The notes under the pieces: model-generated
The model's input: only the letters and a program-made list of their open reading frames with translations
What the model was told of the DNA's origin: nothing
Databases searched by the model: none
Source: Pseudomonadota bacterium
Lineage (GTDB): Bacteria > Pseudomonadota > Gammaproteobacteria > Burkholderiales > Burkholderiaceae_C
Length of the DNA stretch: 64,000 nt
Assembly: GCA_018241405.1 (NCBI GenBank)
Contig: JAFEDY010000003.1
Span: 1-64,000, forward strand
Direction: 5' to 3'
Position numbers and translations under genes: made by a program
Shown here: positions 1 to 10,846 of the stretch, piece by piece
How positions within the stretch are numbered: the stretch's first letter is position 1
Layout of the letters: each line of letters begins with the position of its first letter

Positions 1-1
1 G

Positions 2-97
2 AAGGTGACCGAGCCCGCCAAACGCGGCGCCGGCATCAAGGTGCCCGACGTGGCCACCCTGGTCGCCAAGCTCAAGAACGAAGCCAAAGTCATCTAA
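2..97 (+). CDS. etfB: Electron transfer flavoprotein beta subunit, C-terminal end (partial)
   Basis: Only the last 31 codons and the TAA stop are in the window; the gene starts upstream. The tail is rich in Lys/Ala/Val and ends in AKVI, as in EtfB. It lies 22 bases before etfA, the usual etfBA order. EtfB binds AMP and, with EtfA, carries electrons from acyl-CoA dehydrogenases to ETF:quinone oxidoreductase. The identification rests mainly on context and the short matching tail. Confidence 0.8.
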   Translation, partial: KVTEPAKRGAGIKVPDVATLVAKLKNEAKVI

Positions 98-119
98 AGG
101 CCCGCAGGAGAACACGAAC

Positions 120-1052
120 ATGACTTCCCTCGTCATCGCAGAACACGACAACGCTCACCTCAAGAGCGCCACCCTGAACACCGTCACCGCCGCCGCCGCC
201 TGCGGGGGCGAGGTGCATGTGCTGGTGGCTGGAGAAGGCGCAGCCGCAGCCGCACAGGCCGCAGCCAAAATAGCTGGCGTCACCAAGGTGATCCACGCCG
301 ACGGCGCCGCCTTGAAGGACGGCCTGGCCGAGAACCTCGCTGCCCAGGTGCTGGCCATTGCATCGAACTACAGCCACCTCCTGTTCCCGGCCACGGCCAG
401 CGGCAAGAACGTGGCCCCGCGCGTGGCCGCCAAGCTGGACGTGGCGCAGATCAGCGACATCACCCGTGTGGACGGGCCGGACACCTTCGAGCGCCCCATC
501 TACGCGGGCAACGCCATCGCCACCGTGCAGTCGGGCGACGCCGTCAAGGTCATCACCGTGCGCGGCACGGGCTTTGACGCCGCAGCCGCCACGGGTGGCA
601 GCGCAGCGGTGGAAACCGTGACCGCCGTGCAGGACGCCGGCAAGAGCCGCTTTGTGGGCCGCGAGGTCACCAAGAACGACCGGCCCGAGCTCACGGCCGC
701 CAAGATCATCGTCTCGGGCGGCCGGGCACTGGGCAGCAGCGAGAAGTTCAACGAGGTCATAACCCCGCTGGCCGACAAGCTGGGCGCGGCCATAGGCGCG
801 AGCCGCGCGGCGGTGGACGCGGGCTACGCCCCCAACGACCTGCAGGTGGGCCAGACGGGCAAGATCGTGGCGCCGCAGCTCTACATCGCCTGCGGCATCT
901 CCGGGGCCATCCAGCACCTGGCGGGCATGAAGGACAGCAAGGTCATCGTGGCCATCAACAAGGACCCCGAGGCGCCCATCTTCAGCGTGGCCGACTATGG
1001 GCTGGAGGCGGATTTGTTCGTCGCCGTGCCGGAACTGGTGAAGGCCTTGTAA
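120..1052 (+). CDS. etfA: Electron transfer flavoprotein alpha subunit
   Basis: The protein has 310 residues, a normal EtfA length. The N-terminal half is the alanine-rich ETF alpha/beta fold. The C-terminal half (about residues 190-310) is the FAD-binding domain, with the signature [20 protein letters not shown] at about 244-263, followed by [10 protein letters not shown] and the closing YGLEADLF segment. EtfA holds the FAD that takes electrons from acyl-CoA dehydrogenases in the cytoplasm. It follows etfB by 22 bases with an AGGAG-type ribosome site, and a strong terminator follows it, so etfBA is one unit. An acyl-CoA dehydrogenase gene comes next. Confidence 0.97.
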   Translation: MTSLVIAEHDNAHLKSATLNTVTAAAACGGEVHVLVAGEGAAAAAQAAAKIAGVTKVIHADGAALKDGLAENLAAQVLAIASNYSHLLFPATASGKNVAPRVAAKLDVAQISDITRVDGPDTFERPIYAGNAIATVQSGDAVKVITVRGTGFDAAAATGGSAAVETVTAVQDAGKSRFVGREVTKNDRPELTAAKIIVSGGRALGSSEKFNEVITPLADKLGAAIGASRAAVDAGYAPNDLQVGQTGKIVAPQLYIACGISGAIQHLAGMKDSKVIVAINKDPEAPIFSVADYGLEADLFVAVPELVKAL

Positions 1053-1068
1053 GCTAGAACGCCAATCA

Positions 1069-1096
1069 AAGGCATCGCTTGCGATGCCTTTTTTTT
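1069..1096 (+). terminator. Rho-independent terminator after etfBA
   Basis: A perfect 10-base inverted repeat (AAGGCATCGC / GCGATGCCTT) is followed directly by a run of T. It begins 17 bases after the etfA stop and separates etfBA from the acyl-CoA dehydrogenase gene. Confidence 0.93.
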
Positions 1097-1135
1097 GACT
1101 GCCATCCGTATCGAATTTGAATTGGAGTTGATTCC

Positions 1136-2926
1136 ATGAGCTACACCGCCCCCGTCAAGGACATGCTGTTCGCCATCGAGCATCTGGCACGCATCGACCA
1201 GGTCGCGCAAATCCCCGGCTTCGAGGATGCCGGCCTGGATACGGCCGCCGCCGTGCTGGAGGAATGCGCCAGGTTCAACGAGGGCGTGGTGGCGCCGCTG
1301 AACGTGGAAGGTGACCGCAACCCGTCCTCGTTCGCCAATGGCCAGGTCACGACTACGCCGGGCTTCAAAGAGGCCTTTGCGCAGTTTGTCGAGGGCGGCT
1401 GGCAGGGCCTGCAGCACCCCGCGGACTTCGGCGGCCAGGGCCTGCCCAAGACCATAGGCGCGGCCTGCGGCGAGATGCTCAACAGCGCCAACCTGAGCTT
1501 TGCGCTGTGCCCGCTCTTGACCGACGGCGCCATCGAGGCGCTGCTCACGGCCGGCAGCGACGAGCTCAAGGCCCGCTACCTGGAAAAGCTGGTGACCGGC
1601 CAGTGGACCGGCACCATGAACCTGACCGAGCCTCAGGCGGGCTCGGATCTGGCGCAGGTGCGCTCGCGCGCCGAACCCCAGGGCGACGGTACATACAAGG
1701 TCTTCGGCACCAAGATCTTCATCACCTATGGCGAGCACGACATGGCCGAGAACATCGTGCACCTGGTGCTGGCGCGCGTGACGGGTGCGCCCGAGGGCGT
1801 CAAGGGCATCAGCCTGTTCGTCGTGCCCAAATTCATGGTCAATGCCGACGGCAGCCTGGGTGCTCGCAACGATGTGCATTGCGTAAGCATCGAGCACAAG
1901 CTGGGTATCAAGGCCAGCCCCACGGCCGTGCTGCAGTTTGGCGACCACGGTGGCGCCGTCGGCTACCTGGTCGGCGAGGAGAACCGCGGCCTGGAATACA
2001 TGTTCATTATGATGAACTCGGCCCGCTACGCCGTGGGCATGCAGGGCATTGCCGTGGCCGAGCGCGCCTACCAGCACGCAGTGGCGTATGCCAAGGATCG
2101 CGTGCAGAGCCGCCCCGTGGACGGCAGCCTGCCCGGCGCCGGCGCCATCATCCACCACCCCGACGTGCGCCGCATGCTCATGACCATGCGCGCCTACACC
2201 GAAGGCTGCCGCGCCATGGCCAGCGTGGCCGCCGCCGCCTACGACGCGGCGCAGCACCACCCCGACGCGCAGGTGGCCAAGGACAACGCGGCCTTCTACG
2301 AATTCATGGTGCCGCTGGTCAAGGGCTACAGCACCGAGATGAGCCAGGAGGTCACCAGCCTGGGCGTGCAGGTGCATGGCGGCATGGGCTTCATCGAGGA
2401 AACCGGCGCCGCGCAGTACTACCGCGATGCGCGCATCCTGACCATCTACGAGGGCACGACCGCCATCCAGGCCAACGACCTGGTGGGCCGCAAGACGGCG
2501 CGCGACGGCGGCCAGATGGCCAAGGCCATTGCTGCGCAGATCGAGAAGACCGAAGGCCAATTGCTGGCCAGCGCAACGGCTGACGCCCAGGCCGTGGCCC
2601 GGCGCCTGGCGGCCGCACGCCAGGCCTTCCTGGATGCCGTGGACTTCATCGCCGCCAACACCCGCGCCAACCCCAATGCGGCCTTTGCCGGCAGCGTGCC
2701 CTACCTGATGCTGGCGGGCAACCTGGTGGCCGGCTGGCAGCTGGCGCGCGCGCTGCTGGTGGCGCAGGAGCTGTCAAACAAGGGACAGGACGCGGCCTTC
2801 ATGCAGGCCAAGATCGCCACCGCGCGCTTCTATGCCGAGCACATCCTGGTGAAGGCGCCGGCGCAGCGCGATGCCATCGTCGAGGGCGCGGCCAGCGTCA
2901 TGGCAATGGCGCTCGACGCGTTTTGA
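1136..2926 (+). CDS. Acyl-CoA dehydrogenase (large, 596-residue type)
   Basis: The 596-residue protein matches the long acyl-CoA dehydrogenase subfamily (DmdC/FadE5-like, with an extra C-terminal domain) rather than the usual ~380-residue enzymes. Visible features are the flavin-contact segment TEPQAGSDL at about 162-170, the FGTKIFIT strand soon after, and IYEGTTAIQAND near residue 437, which carries the conserved Glu region seen in this family. The C-terminal 120 residues are helical and alanine-rich. It oxidises an acyl-CoA to the 2-enoyl-CoA and passes electrons to ETF, whose genes are directly upstream. The ATG follows a TTGGAG-like ribosome site. Chain-length preference cannot be read from sequence. 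Confidence 0.93.
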   Translation: MSYTAPVKDMLFAIEHLARIDQVAQIPGFEDAGLDTAAAVLEECARFNEGVVAPLNVEGDRNPSSFANGQVTTTPGFKEAFAQFVEGGWQGLQHPADFGGQGLPKTIGAACGEMLNSANLSFALCPLLTDGAIEALLTAGSDELKARYLEKLVTGQWTGTMNLTEPQAGSDLAQVRSRAEPQGDGTYKVFGTKIFITYGEHDMAENIVHLVLARVTGAPEGVKGISLFVVPKFMVNADGSLGARNDVHCVSIEHKLGIKASPTAVLQFGDHGGAVGYLVGEENRGLEYMFIMMNSARYAVGMQGIAVAERAYQHAVAYAKDRVQSRPVDGSLPGAGAIIHHPDVRRMLMTMRAYTEGCRAMASVAAAAYDAAQHHPDAQVAKDNAAFYEFMVPLVKGYSTEMSQEVTSLGVQVHGGMGFIEETGAAQYYRDARILTIYEGTTAIQANDLVGRKTARDGGQMAKAIAAQIEKTEGQLLASATADAQAVARRLAAARQAFLDAVDFIAANTRANPNAAFAGSVPYLMLAGNLVAGWQLARALLVAQELSNKGQDAAFMQAKIATARFYAEHILVKAPAQRDAIVEGAASVMAMALDAF

Positions 2927-2943
2927 TTGACAACATCAACTTT

Positions 2944-2980
2944 GATAGCTGCTTGCGCTTGTCCATCAAGCGCTACAGCC
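2944..2980. repeat. Dispersed palindromic repeat, copy A
   Basis: GATAGCTGCTTGCGCTT, then a 7-base loop, then AAGCGCTACAGCC form an imperfect hairpin between the acyl-CoA dehydrogenase and nitronate monooxygenase genes. The left arm is identical to the left arm of the copy near 8126, so this belongs to a dispersed family. Confidence 0.75.
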
Positions 2981-3005
2981 TGATTTGACTATGGAGACTT
3001 CCCGC

Positions 3006-3962
3006 ATGTCCAAGCTGCCAGCAGCCTTGCAAAAACTCTCGCTGCCGGTGATCGGCTCGCCGCTGTTCATCATCAGCAACCCCCAACTCGTCATTGAGCA
3101 GTGCAAGGCCGGCATCGTGGGCGCCATGCCTGCGCTCAATGCGCGTCCTGCGGCGCAGCTGGAGGACTGGCTGGCTGAAATTACAGAGACCCTGGCCGCC
3201 TGGGACAAGGTCCATCCAGACCAACCGTCCGCGCCCTTTGCGATCAACCAGATCGTGCACAAGAGCAATGACCGGCTGGAGCACGACATGCAGGTCTGCG
3301 CCAGGTACAAGGTGCCCATCGTCATCACCAGCCTGGGCGCGCGCGAGGACGTGAACCAGGCCGTGCACGGCTGGGGCGGCATCGTGCTGCACGACATCAT
3401 CAACAACAAGTTCGCCAAGAAGGCCATAGAGAAGGGCGCCGACGGCCTGATCGCCGTGGCGGCCGGGGCCGGCGGCCATGCGGGCGTGAAGAGCCCGTTC
3501 GCGCTCATCCAGGAGATCCGCCAGTGGTTCGACGGCCCCGTGGCGTTGTCGGGCTCGATCGCCTCGGGCGGCGCCGTCCTGGCGGCGCAGGCCATGGGTG
3601 CGGACTTTGCCTACATCGGCTCGGCCTTCATCGCCACGCACGAGGCGCGCGCGCATGACGCCTACAAGCAGGCCATCGTCGATGGTTCATCCGACGACAT
3701 CGTCTACAGCAACCTGTTCACGGGCGTGCATGGCAACTATCTGGCGGCCTCGATCCGCGCCGCGGGCCTGGACCCCGACAACCTGCCCGAATCCGACCCG
3801 AGCAAGATGAACTTCGGCGGCGACGCCAAGAAGGCATGGAAGGACATCTGGGGCTGCGGCCAGGGCATTGGCCATATCACCGAGGTCACGTCCACGGCCG
3901 AACTCGTCGCGCGCCTGCGCCGCGAATACCAGACCGCGCGCGCGCGCCTGGTGCTGGCTTGA
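3006..3962 (+). CDS. Nitronate monooxygenase family flavoprotein (2-nitropropane dioxygenase type)
   Basis: The 318-residue FMN-binding TIM-barrel protein has the family hallmarks: an N-terminal PVIGSPLFIISNP strand, a glycine-rich AAGAGGHAG motif with the His expected at the active site, and GADFAYIGSAFIATHEA in the C-terminal half. Enzymes of this group oxidise alkyl nitronates; some members act as enoyl reductases. I prefer the ATG at 3006, which has GGAG upstream and begins MSKLPAAL, over an upstream TTG at 2985. The gene follows the acyl-CoA dehydrogenase with a repeat between them. The true substrate is unknown. Confidence 0.88.
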   Translation: MSKLPAALQKLSLPVIGSPLFIISNPQLVIEQCKAGIVGAMPALNARPAAQLEDWLAEITETLAAWDKVHPDQPSAPFAINQIVHKSNDRLEHDMQVCARYKVPIVITSLGAREDVNQAVHGWGGIVLHDIINNKFAKKAIEKGADGLIAVAAGAGGHAGVKSPFALIQEIRQWFDGPVALSGSIASGGAVLAAQAMGADFAYIGSAFIATHEARAHDAYKQAIVDGSSDDIVYSNLFTGVHGNYLAASIRAAGLDPDNLPESDPSKMNFGGDAKKAWKDIWGCGQGIGHITEVTSTAELVARLRREYQTARARLVLA

Positions 3963-4054
3963 CACGGGGTTGATCGCATTGGCGCAGCCGGCCCGACCGG
4001 CGGCGCCCTGCAGACTTTTGCCAATAGGCGCACAATCACGCCTCGCCGTGCGTT

Positions 4055-4076
4055 GGTGGCCTGCGGGCCGCCTTTT
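4055..4076 (+). terminator. Probable terminator after the nitronate monooxygenase gene
   Basis: The stem GGTGGCC / GGCCGCC (one G-T pair) has a 4-base loop and is followed by TTTT, 93 bases after the stop codon. The rest of the 268-base stretch before 4231 shows no supported gene; an open frame runs through it into the acyltransferase but has no protein-like content. Confidence 0.6.
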
Positions 4077-4230
4077 GTGGCTATCCGGGCCGAGATGCTC
4101 CGCCCCGCGGGGTTGGCTTGGCCATTTGCCAGATGCCAAGCCCCTCCCTCCGATGGGCCCGTGGCGCTGGCATTTGGCGCCGTGCAAGGCCGGGGCGGCA
4201 TTTGGTTGCTCTCGAATTTCGAACCTTTCA

Positions 4231-5391
4231 ATGACCCAAGTTCACCGCAGCGCCCTGATCGACTGTACCAAGGGGTTGGCCTGCGCCGCCATCGTCTGGC
4301 ACCACCTTGCGTTTTACGGCCCCATGTCCGACGTGGCGCATCAGTCCATGCCCGATGTGATCGACTGGCTCAACGAATATGCGCGCATGGCTGTGCAGGT
4401 TTTCCTGGTGCTCGGCGGCTTCCTGGCCGCGGCCAGCCTGGCGCCGCGCGGGCATGCGCGCTTCGACAATCCCTGGTCCAAAAGCGCGCAGCGCTTTGTG
4501 CGGCTGGTCGTGCCCTATGCCGTGGCGCTGGTGGTGGCCGTGCTGGTGCAGGCTGCGGTGCGGCCCTGGTTCGACCATCCATCGGTCTCGGCCGATCCCG
4601 GCCTGTGGCAGTTGCTGGCCCATGCCTTGCTGCTGCACGGCGTGCTCGGCGAGGAGTCGCTGTCGGCCGGCGTGTGGTATGTGGCCATCGACTTTCAGCT
4701 CTTTGTGCTGAGCTGCCTGCTGCTGGCCGGCGTGTCCGGGCTGGCGGCAAGGCTGCGCCTGCGCTGGGGCGCCGGCGCGCTGGCACGCTGCTGGCCCTGG
4801 GCCATCAGCGGGGCACAGGCCCTGGTGGTGGCAGGGGTGGCGCTGTCACTGCTGTACTTCAACCTGGATGCGCAGTGGGATATGTGGGCCTGGTATTTCT
4901 TTGGCGCCTATGGACTGGGCATGTTGGCCTGCTGGGGTGTGCAGTCGCCGCGGACCCTGGGTGCCTGGAGCTGGGCGCTGTTGATCGCGGCCCTGGTGCT
5001 GGCGGCGCTGGCGCTGGAGTGGCGGCCGCGCATCGCGTTGGCCGGCGCCACGGCGCTCGCCCTGGTGCTGGTCATGCGCCAGCCGGCGCTGGCGCGCTGG
5101 GCGGGTTGGGCGCCGCTCAAGCGCCTGGGACAGATCTCGTACTCGGTGTTCCTGGTGCACTTTGCCGTATGCGTGCTCGTGAATGCCGTGGAAAGCTATT
5201 TCTGGCCGCAGTCCGTCGTCGCGGCCGAGCTCGGCATGGCGCTGGCGTTCGCCCTGTCGATCGCCGCGGGCCATCTGCTGTATGAGCGCGTGGAGCGCCA
5301 TGTGCCCACCTGGCAGGCGGCGCTGCGCTGGCAGGCCGGGTTGGTGGGCACGGGCCTGTTGACCACGGCCCTGCTGGCCGGCCTCAAGTAA
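4231..5391 (+). CDS. Acyltransferase 3 family integral membrane protein (OafA/YrhL-like)
   Basis: The 386-residue protein has about ten hydrophobic segments. The N-terminal region (MTQVHRSALIDCTKGLACAA) leads into the conserved WHH pair near residue 28, the catalytic-His region of acyltransferase 3 proteins. SYSVFLVHF near residue 306 is the late family motif. Members transfer acetyl or other acyl groups to cell-surface sugars at the inner membrane. An upstream extension of the frame to 3868 is low-complexity and unrelated, so the ATG at 4231 is chosen. No sugar-polymer genes are nearby, so the acceptor is unknown. Confidence 0.88.
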   Translation: MTQVHRSALIDCTKGLACAAIVWHHLAFYGPMSDVAHQSMPDVIDWLNEYARMAVQVFLVLGGFLAAASLAPRGHARFDNPWSKSAQRFVRLVVPYAVALVVAVLVQAAVRPWFDHPSVSADPGLWQLLAHALLLHGVLGEESLSAGVWYVAIDFQLFVLSCLLLAGVSGLAARLRLRWGAGALARCWPWAISGAQALVVAGVALSLLYFNLDAQWDMWAWYFFGAYGLGMLACWGVQSPRTLGAWSWALLIAALVLAALALEWRPRIALAGATALALVLVMRQPALARWAGWAPLKRLGQISYSVFLVHFAVCVLVNAVESYFWPQSVVAAELGMALAFALSIAAGHLLYERVERHVPTWQAALRWQAGLVGTGLLTTALLAGLK

Positions 5392-5414
5392 AAAGGCAGC
5401 CCTTGCGGGCTGCC
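5390..5414 (-). terminator. Rho-independent terminator of rnk
   Basis: A perfect 8-base stem (GGCAGCCC / GGGCTGCC) with a TTGC loop lies between convergent genes. Read on the minus strand it is followed by TTTTT, so it mainly ends the rnk transcript and may also act on the plus-strand acyltransferase gene. Confidence 0.85.
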
Positions 5415-5436
5415 TCGGCGGTGGGGTGGGTGCCTG

Positions 5437-5844
5437 TCAGCGGTGCAGCTCGCCCGCGTTCTCGGGCTGGAACTCTATGCCGTCCACGCGCACCGTGACC
5501 TGCCCCGTGGGGCTGGGCATCTGGAATTCTTCGCCCACAGCGAGGCCCAGCAGGGCGATGCCCACGGGGGCAAAGATCGAGACCTTGTGGCCCGAGCCGT
5601 CCATCTCCTTGGGGTAGACCAGGGTCAGCGTATTTGTCTTCCCCGATTCGAGCATGGTGAAACGCACGGTGGAATTCATGGTCACCACGTTGGGCGGCAT
5701 GTCCTTGGGGTCGAGCACGTCGGCGCGGTCAAGCTCGGCCTGCAGCGCCTCGCGGCCGGGGAAGGGCGCCGTCTGCTTTTCCAGCAGGGCCTCGATGCGA
5801 TCCATGTCCAGGGATGACAGGATGATGTGGGGCTTGCTCTGCAT
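5437..5844 (-). CDS. rnk: Nucleoside diphosphate kinase regulator (Rnk, GreA/GreB-like)
   Basis: The 135-residue protein is the normal size for Rnk. It has a short N-terminal helical part, then a GreA/GreB C-terminal fold: TMNSTVRFTM, LTLVYPKEMD, SIFAPVGIALLGLAVGE. Rnk binds RNA polymerase and influences nucleoside diphosphate kinase levels in gamma-proteobacteria. The start at 5844 is set by AAGGAAG seven bases upstream and by the family start; the longer open frame to 6048 is not protein-like. Confidence 0.92.
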   Translation of the reverse strand: MQSKPHIILSSLDMDRIEALLEKQTAPFPGREALQAELDRADVLDPKDMPPNVVTMNSTVRFTMLESGKTNTLTLVYPKEMDGSGHKVSIFAPVGIALLGLAVGEEFQMPSPTGQVTVRVDGIEFQPENAGELHR

Positions 5845-6089
5845 GATGCGACTTCCTTGTGTAGATGGGGTGACTGCCGGTAACGCGGCGATGCTCAAAC
5901 GGACAAAAGCCCGGGCAACGGCGTTGTCCGGGCCAAGGCATGTATTCGACGGCACCTTCTTGGTGCGATGCAGCATTGTGCGCCGCTCGGCGGGCTTTGC
6001 CAAGCTATGCCGCACGCATCCAGTGAGAATTGCGTGGCGATTTGCCATGCGAACCCAAATCGCTTACGGCCGCCGGCTATTGCGATGAA

Positions 6090-6109
6090 TACTGTATGAA
6101 TGTACAGTT
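6090..6109 (+). promoter_or_regulatory. Candidate LexA (SOS) box before the radical SAM gene
   Basis: TACTGTATGAATGTACAGTT has the exact CTGT-N8-ACAG core (6092-6107) and near-ideal flanks of the proteobacterial LexA box. It ends 5 bases before the ATG at 6115. A GATAAT sequence (6111-6116) right after it could be a -10 element. If so, transcription would start after 6115, and an ATG at 6130 or 6142 might be the true start. Confidence 0.8.
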
Positions 6110-6114
6110 AGATA

Positions 6115-7239
6115 ATGCAAAAAGACGAGATGCCAACCGCGATGGTGCCATTGACGGCCATCAAGGGTCGTGGCGCGGCCAGTCGCATTGCGCATAGGTT
6201 TGTGCGCGATGCGCGTGAGGCCTTCGACGATGGTTGGTCCGAGGGTGTCGTCGAGGCGGCACCAGTGGCCGCACCACGCACCCAGGTGCTCTGGGAGGAC
6301 GCGTGCAGCGCGCTGTGCAACAACGATTCGCCCGACATCTTCTTCGAGCAGTCCGTCAACCCCTACCGTGGCTGCGAACATGGTTGCGTGTACTGCTACG
6401 CGCGCCCCACGCACAGCTATCTGGGCCTGTCGCCGGGGCTGGACTTTGAGACACGCATCATCGCCAAGCGCAATATCGCTGCGTTGCTGCGCGCAGAGCT
6501 GGCGCGGCCAGGCCACCGGCCGTCTGTCGTCAACATGGGCTCGGCCACCGACTGCTACCAGCCCGTGGAGCGCGAACTGCTGCTGACACGCGGCCTGATC
6601 GAGGTGATGCAGGAGGCCCGCCACCCGTTTTCGCTGATCACCAAGAGCAGCGGCGTGGAGCGTGACCTGGATCTGCTCGCACCCCTGGCGCGCGACCGCC
6701 TGGCCGCGGCCTATGTGACCATCACCACGCTGGACGCGCAACTGGCGCGCGTACTGGAGCCGCGCGCGGCCGCGCCGCACCGGCGGCTGCGCACCATACG
6801 CGCACTGGCCGACGCCGGTGTGCCCGTGGGCGTGAGCGTGGCGCCGCAGATCCCCTTCATCACCGAGGACATGGAGCAGGTGCTGGCCGCCGCGCGCGAC
6901 GCCGGCGCCCGCTCCGCCTTCTACACCGTGATCCGCCTGCCCTGGGAGCTGAACGCGTTGATGCGCGAATGGCTGCAGCTGCATTACCCAGAGCGCGCCG
7001 AGCGCGTGTTGGCGCGTATTCAGGATCTGCACGGCATAGACGAGTCGGGGCGCAGCGCCGGCAAGAGTTACGACGCCAGCCACGCCAGCCGCATGAAGGG
7101 CCAGGGCCTGTGGGCCGACCTGCTGCGCCAGCGCTTCGAAAAGGCCTGTGCGCGCCTGGGCCTGAACCGCCAGCGCACCGAGCTGGATCTGTCTCAGTAC
7201 CGTCCGGCGCTGGCGCGGGGCCAGAGCGTGCTGTTCTGA
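6115..7239 (+). CDS. PA0069-family radical SAM protein (spore-photoproduct-lyase-like)
   Basis: The protein has 374 residues. After KGRGAASRIAHRF comes NPYRGCEHGCVYCYARP, in which Cys87, Cys91 and Cys94 make the CX3CX2C cluster motif of radical SAM enzymes. TDCYQPVE and ITKSSGVERD match the PA0069/Rv2578c family, which is related to spore photoproduct lyase. The biochemical reaction is not known to me. A LexA-type box sits immediately upstream, and I recall the Pseudomonas aeruginosa homologue PA0069 being listed in the SOS regulon, so a DNA-damage role is likely. The start is uncertain (6115, 6130 or 6142) because the box crowds the first ATG. It converges on fghA with a 3-base gap. Confidence 0.9.
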   Translation: MQKDEMPTAMVPLTAIKGRGAASRIAHRFVRDAREAFDDGWSEGVVEAAPVAAPRTQVLWEDACSALCNNDSPDIFFEQSVNPYRGCEHGCVYCYARPTHSYLGLSPGLDFETRIIAKRNIAALLRAELARPGHRPSVVNMGSATDCYQPVERELLLTRGLIEVMQEARHPFSLITKSSGVERDLDLLAPLARDRLAAAYVTITTLDAQLARVLEPRAAAPHRRLRTIRALADAGVPVGVSVAPQIPFITEDMEQVLAAARDAGARSAFYTVIRLPWELNALMREWLQLHYPERAERVLARIQDLHGIDESGRSAGKSYDASHASRMKGQGLWADLLRQRFEKACARLGLNRQRTELDLSQYRPALARGQSVLF

Positions 7240-7242
7240 AGG

Positions 7243-8106
7243 CTACAGCCCCAGCTGCCGCGCATGGTGGCGCAGGTGGTCGGCCATGAAGCTCTGGATG
7301 AAGTAGTAGCCGTGGTCGTAACCCGTGTGGTGGCGCAGCGTGAGGGGCTGGCCTGTGGATGCGCAGGCGGCCTCGAAGGCTTCGGGCAGCAGTTGCTTTT
7401 CGAGCAGGAATTTGTCCGCCAACCCCTGGTCGACGAGGATGCCGCCGGGGTAGGGCGGCTGCATTTGCTGCTGCATGAGCAGCGTTGCATCATGCGTGCC
7501 CCAGGCGGTACGGTCTGCCCCAAGATAGCCCGTGAAGGCCTTTTCGCCCCAGGGGCAGCGCACAGGGTTGGCGATGGGCGCGAAGGCGGACAGGCTTTTG
7601 AACCGGCCCGGGTGGCGCAGCGCCAGCGTCAGCGCGCCATGCCCGCCCATGCTGTGGCCAAAGACGCCGATGCGCGTGCCGTCGATGGGCAGTGCCTGGG
7701 CAATCAGGGGCAGCAGCTCTTGCATGAGCCAGCTCTCCATGCGCCAGTGCGTGGCCCAGGGGGCTGCGGTGGCGTCCAGGTAGAAACCCGCGCCTACGCC
7801 GAAGTCCCAGGCGTCGGCCTCGCCCGGCACGCCGGCGCCACGCGGGCTGGTGTCGGGTGCGATCAGGGCCAGGCCCAATTCGGCCGCCAGTTGCTGCGCG
7901 CCGGCCTTGGTGGGAAAGGTTTCCTCGGTGCAGGTCAGGCCGGCCAGGTAGAGCAGGGCGGGCACCTTGGCCCCGGCGAGTGCCTGTGGCGGCAGGTAGA
8001 CGGCAAACCGCATGGGCAGGCCGATCTCGTGCGACGCATGGCGGTAAAAGCGCTGCTCACCACCAAAGCAGGCGTGGGCCGAGAGCAGTTCAAGGGCGTT
8101 GGACAT
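7243..8106 (-). CDS. fghA: S-formylglutathione hydrolase
   Basis: The 287-residue alpha/beta hydrolase shows the nucleophile elbow GHSMGGHGAL and the family segments YLAGLTCTEETF and YDHGYYFI (late His). It hydrolyses S-formylglutathione to formate and glutathione, the second step of glutathione-dependent formaldehyde removal. The first-step enzyme gene lies directly upstream on the same strand, separated by 107 bases that carry a palindromic repeat. The start at 8106 has AGGAG upstream and the family N-terminus; a 16-codon upstream extension comes from the repeat region and is rejected. Confidence 0.96.
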   Translation of the reverse strand: MSNALELLSAHACFGGEQRFYRHASHEIGLPMRFAVYLPPQALAGAKVPALLYLAGLTCTEETFPTKAGAQQLAAELGLALIAPDTSPRGAGVPGEADAWDFGVGAGFYLDATAAPWATHWRMESWLMQELLPLIAQALPIDGTRIGVFGHSMGGHGALTLALRHPGRFKSLSAFAPIANPVRCPWGEKAFTGYLGADRTAWGTHDATLLMQQQMQPPYPGGILVDQGLADKFLLEKQLLPEAFEAACASTGQPLTLRHHTGYDHGYYFIQSFMADHLRHHARQLGL

Positions 8107-8125
8107 GGGCAGGTGCTCCTGTCTT

Positions 8126-8205
8126 GATAGCTGCTTGCGCTTTGTCTCGGCCAAATTTTTTTAAAAGTGGCATGAAACCGTTGATAGGCAAGCGCAAGCA
8201 GCTAT
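8126..8205. repeat. Dispersed palindromic repeat, copy B (16-base perfect inverted repeat)
   Basis: ATAGCTGCTTGCGCTT (8126-8141) and its exact reverse complement AAGCGCAAGCAGCTAT (8190-8205) flank a 48-base centre containing a T-rich run. The element fills most of the adhC-fghA gap. It could form a large hairpin in the transcript and modulate fghA expression. Confidence 0.85.
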
Positions 8206-8213
8206 GGTTTTTG

Positions 8214-9332
<1,119 letters not shown>

Positions 9333-9380
9333 TTACTCCTGATGGATGACGGGGTACGGTATGAACGCAGGACTGCAGCG

Positions 9381-10123
<743 letters not shown>

Positions 10124-10127
<4 letters not shown>

Positions 10128-10837
10128 GCTGCTGGCTTTATAGAGATGCGGCCACCCAGACCCTGGCGTGCCATTCGTTGCTCCACCCAATGGGCGAAGC
10201 GCGAGAGGCCAAAACACAGCACGAAGTAGGTCAGGCCCAGGATGCCGAAGACCTCCACCGGCTTGGTGAACGCCAGGGTGTTGATCTGGTTGGCGATGAA
10301 GCTCACCTCGGTCAGGCCGATGATGTAGCCCAGCGAGGTTTCCTTGATGGTGGAGATGAACTGGTTGACCAGCGAGGGCAGCGAGTGGCGCAGCGCCTGC
10401 GGCAGCACCACGCAGCGCATGGCCTTGAGGTAGGGCAGGCCGAGGGCGCGCGCGCATTCCATCTGCCCTTTGGGCAGGCCCTGTATGCCGGCGCGCACGA
10501 TCTCGGCCAGGTAGGCGGCGTCGAACACGACGAGCGCGATCAGCATGGTCCAGAACTGGTTGGTTTTCACGCCGGTGATGCTGGGCAGGAAGAAATAGGC
10601 CCAGAACACCACCATCAGCAGCGGAATGCCGCGCACCAGGTAGACGAAACCCGTCACCGGAAGGCGCAGCCAGCGCCAGGGCGAGACGCGCATCAGCCCC
10701 AGCGCCAGGCCCAGTGGCAGCGACAGCAGCAGGCCCATGATGGCCAGAATCAGCGTCAGCACCAGGCCGCCCAGCGGCCCGCTGGGGTACTGCCCGATGA
10801 GGAAGTACAGCCAGTATTTGTCGATGAGTTCGAGCAT
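10124..10837 (-). CDS. Amino acid ABC transporter permease (HisM/GlnP-like)
   Basis: The 237-residue protein has about five membrane segments and the conserved EAA loop of polar amino acid permeases ([21 protein letters not shown] region, about residues 130-150). Segments such as [12 protein letters not shown] and [11 protein letters not shown] are typical. It forms a heterodimeric channel with the permease encoded 9 bases upstream. Confidence 0.93.
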
Positions 10838-10846
10838 GCCGGCCTC

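Noticed and set aside
995..2560. Long minus-strand frame opposite the acyl-CoA dehydrogenase
   Set aside because: It is a high-GC shadow frame, rich in His/Gly/Ala/Arg, with no domain; the plus-strand gene has clear motifs.
2985..3005. TTG start seven codons upstream for the nitronate monooxygenase
   Set aside because: It would overlap the ribosome site of the ATG at 3006 and adds residues absent from the family start.
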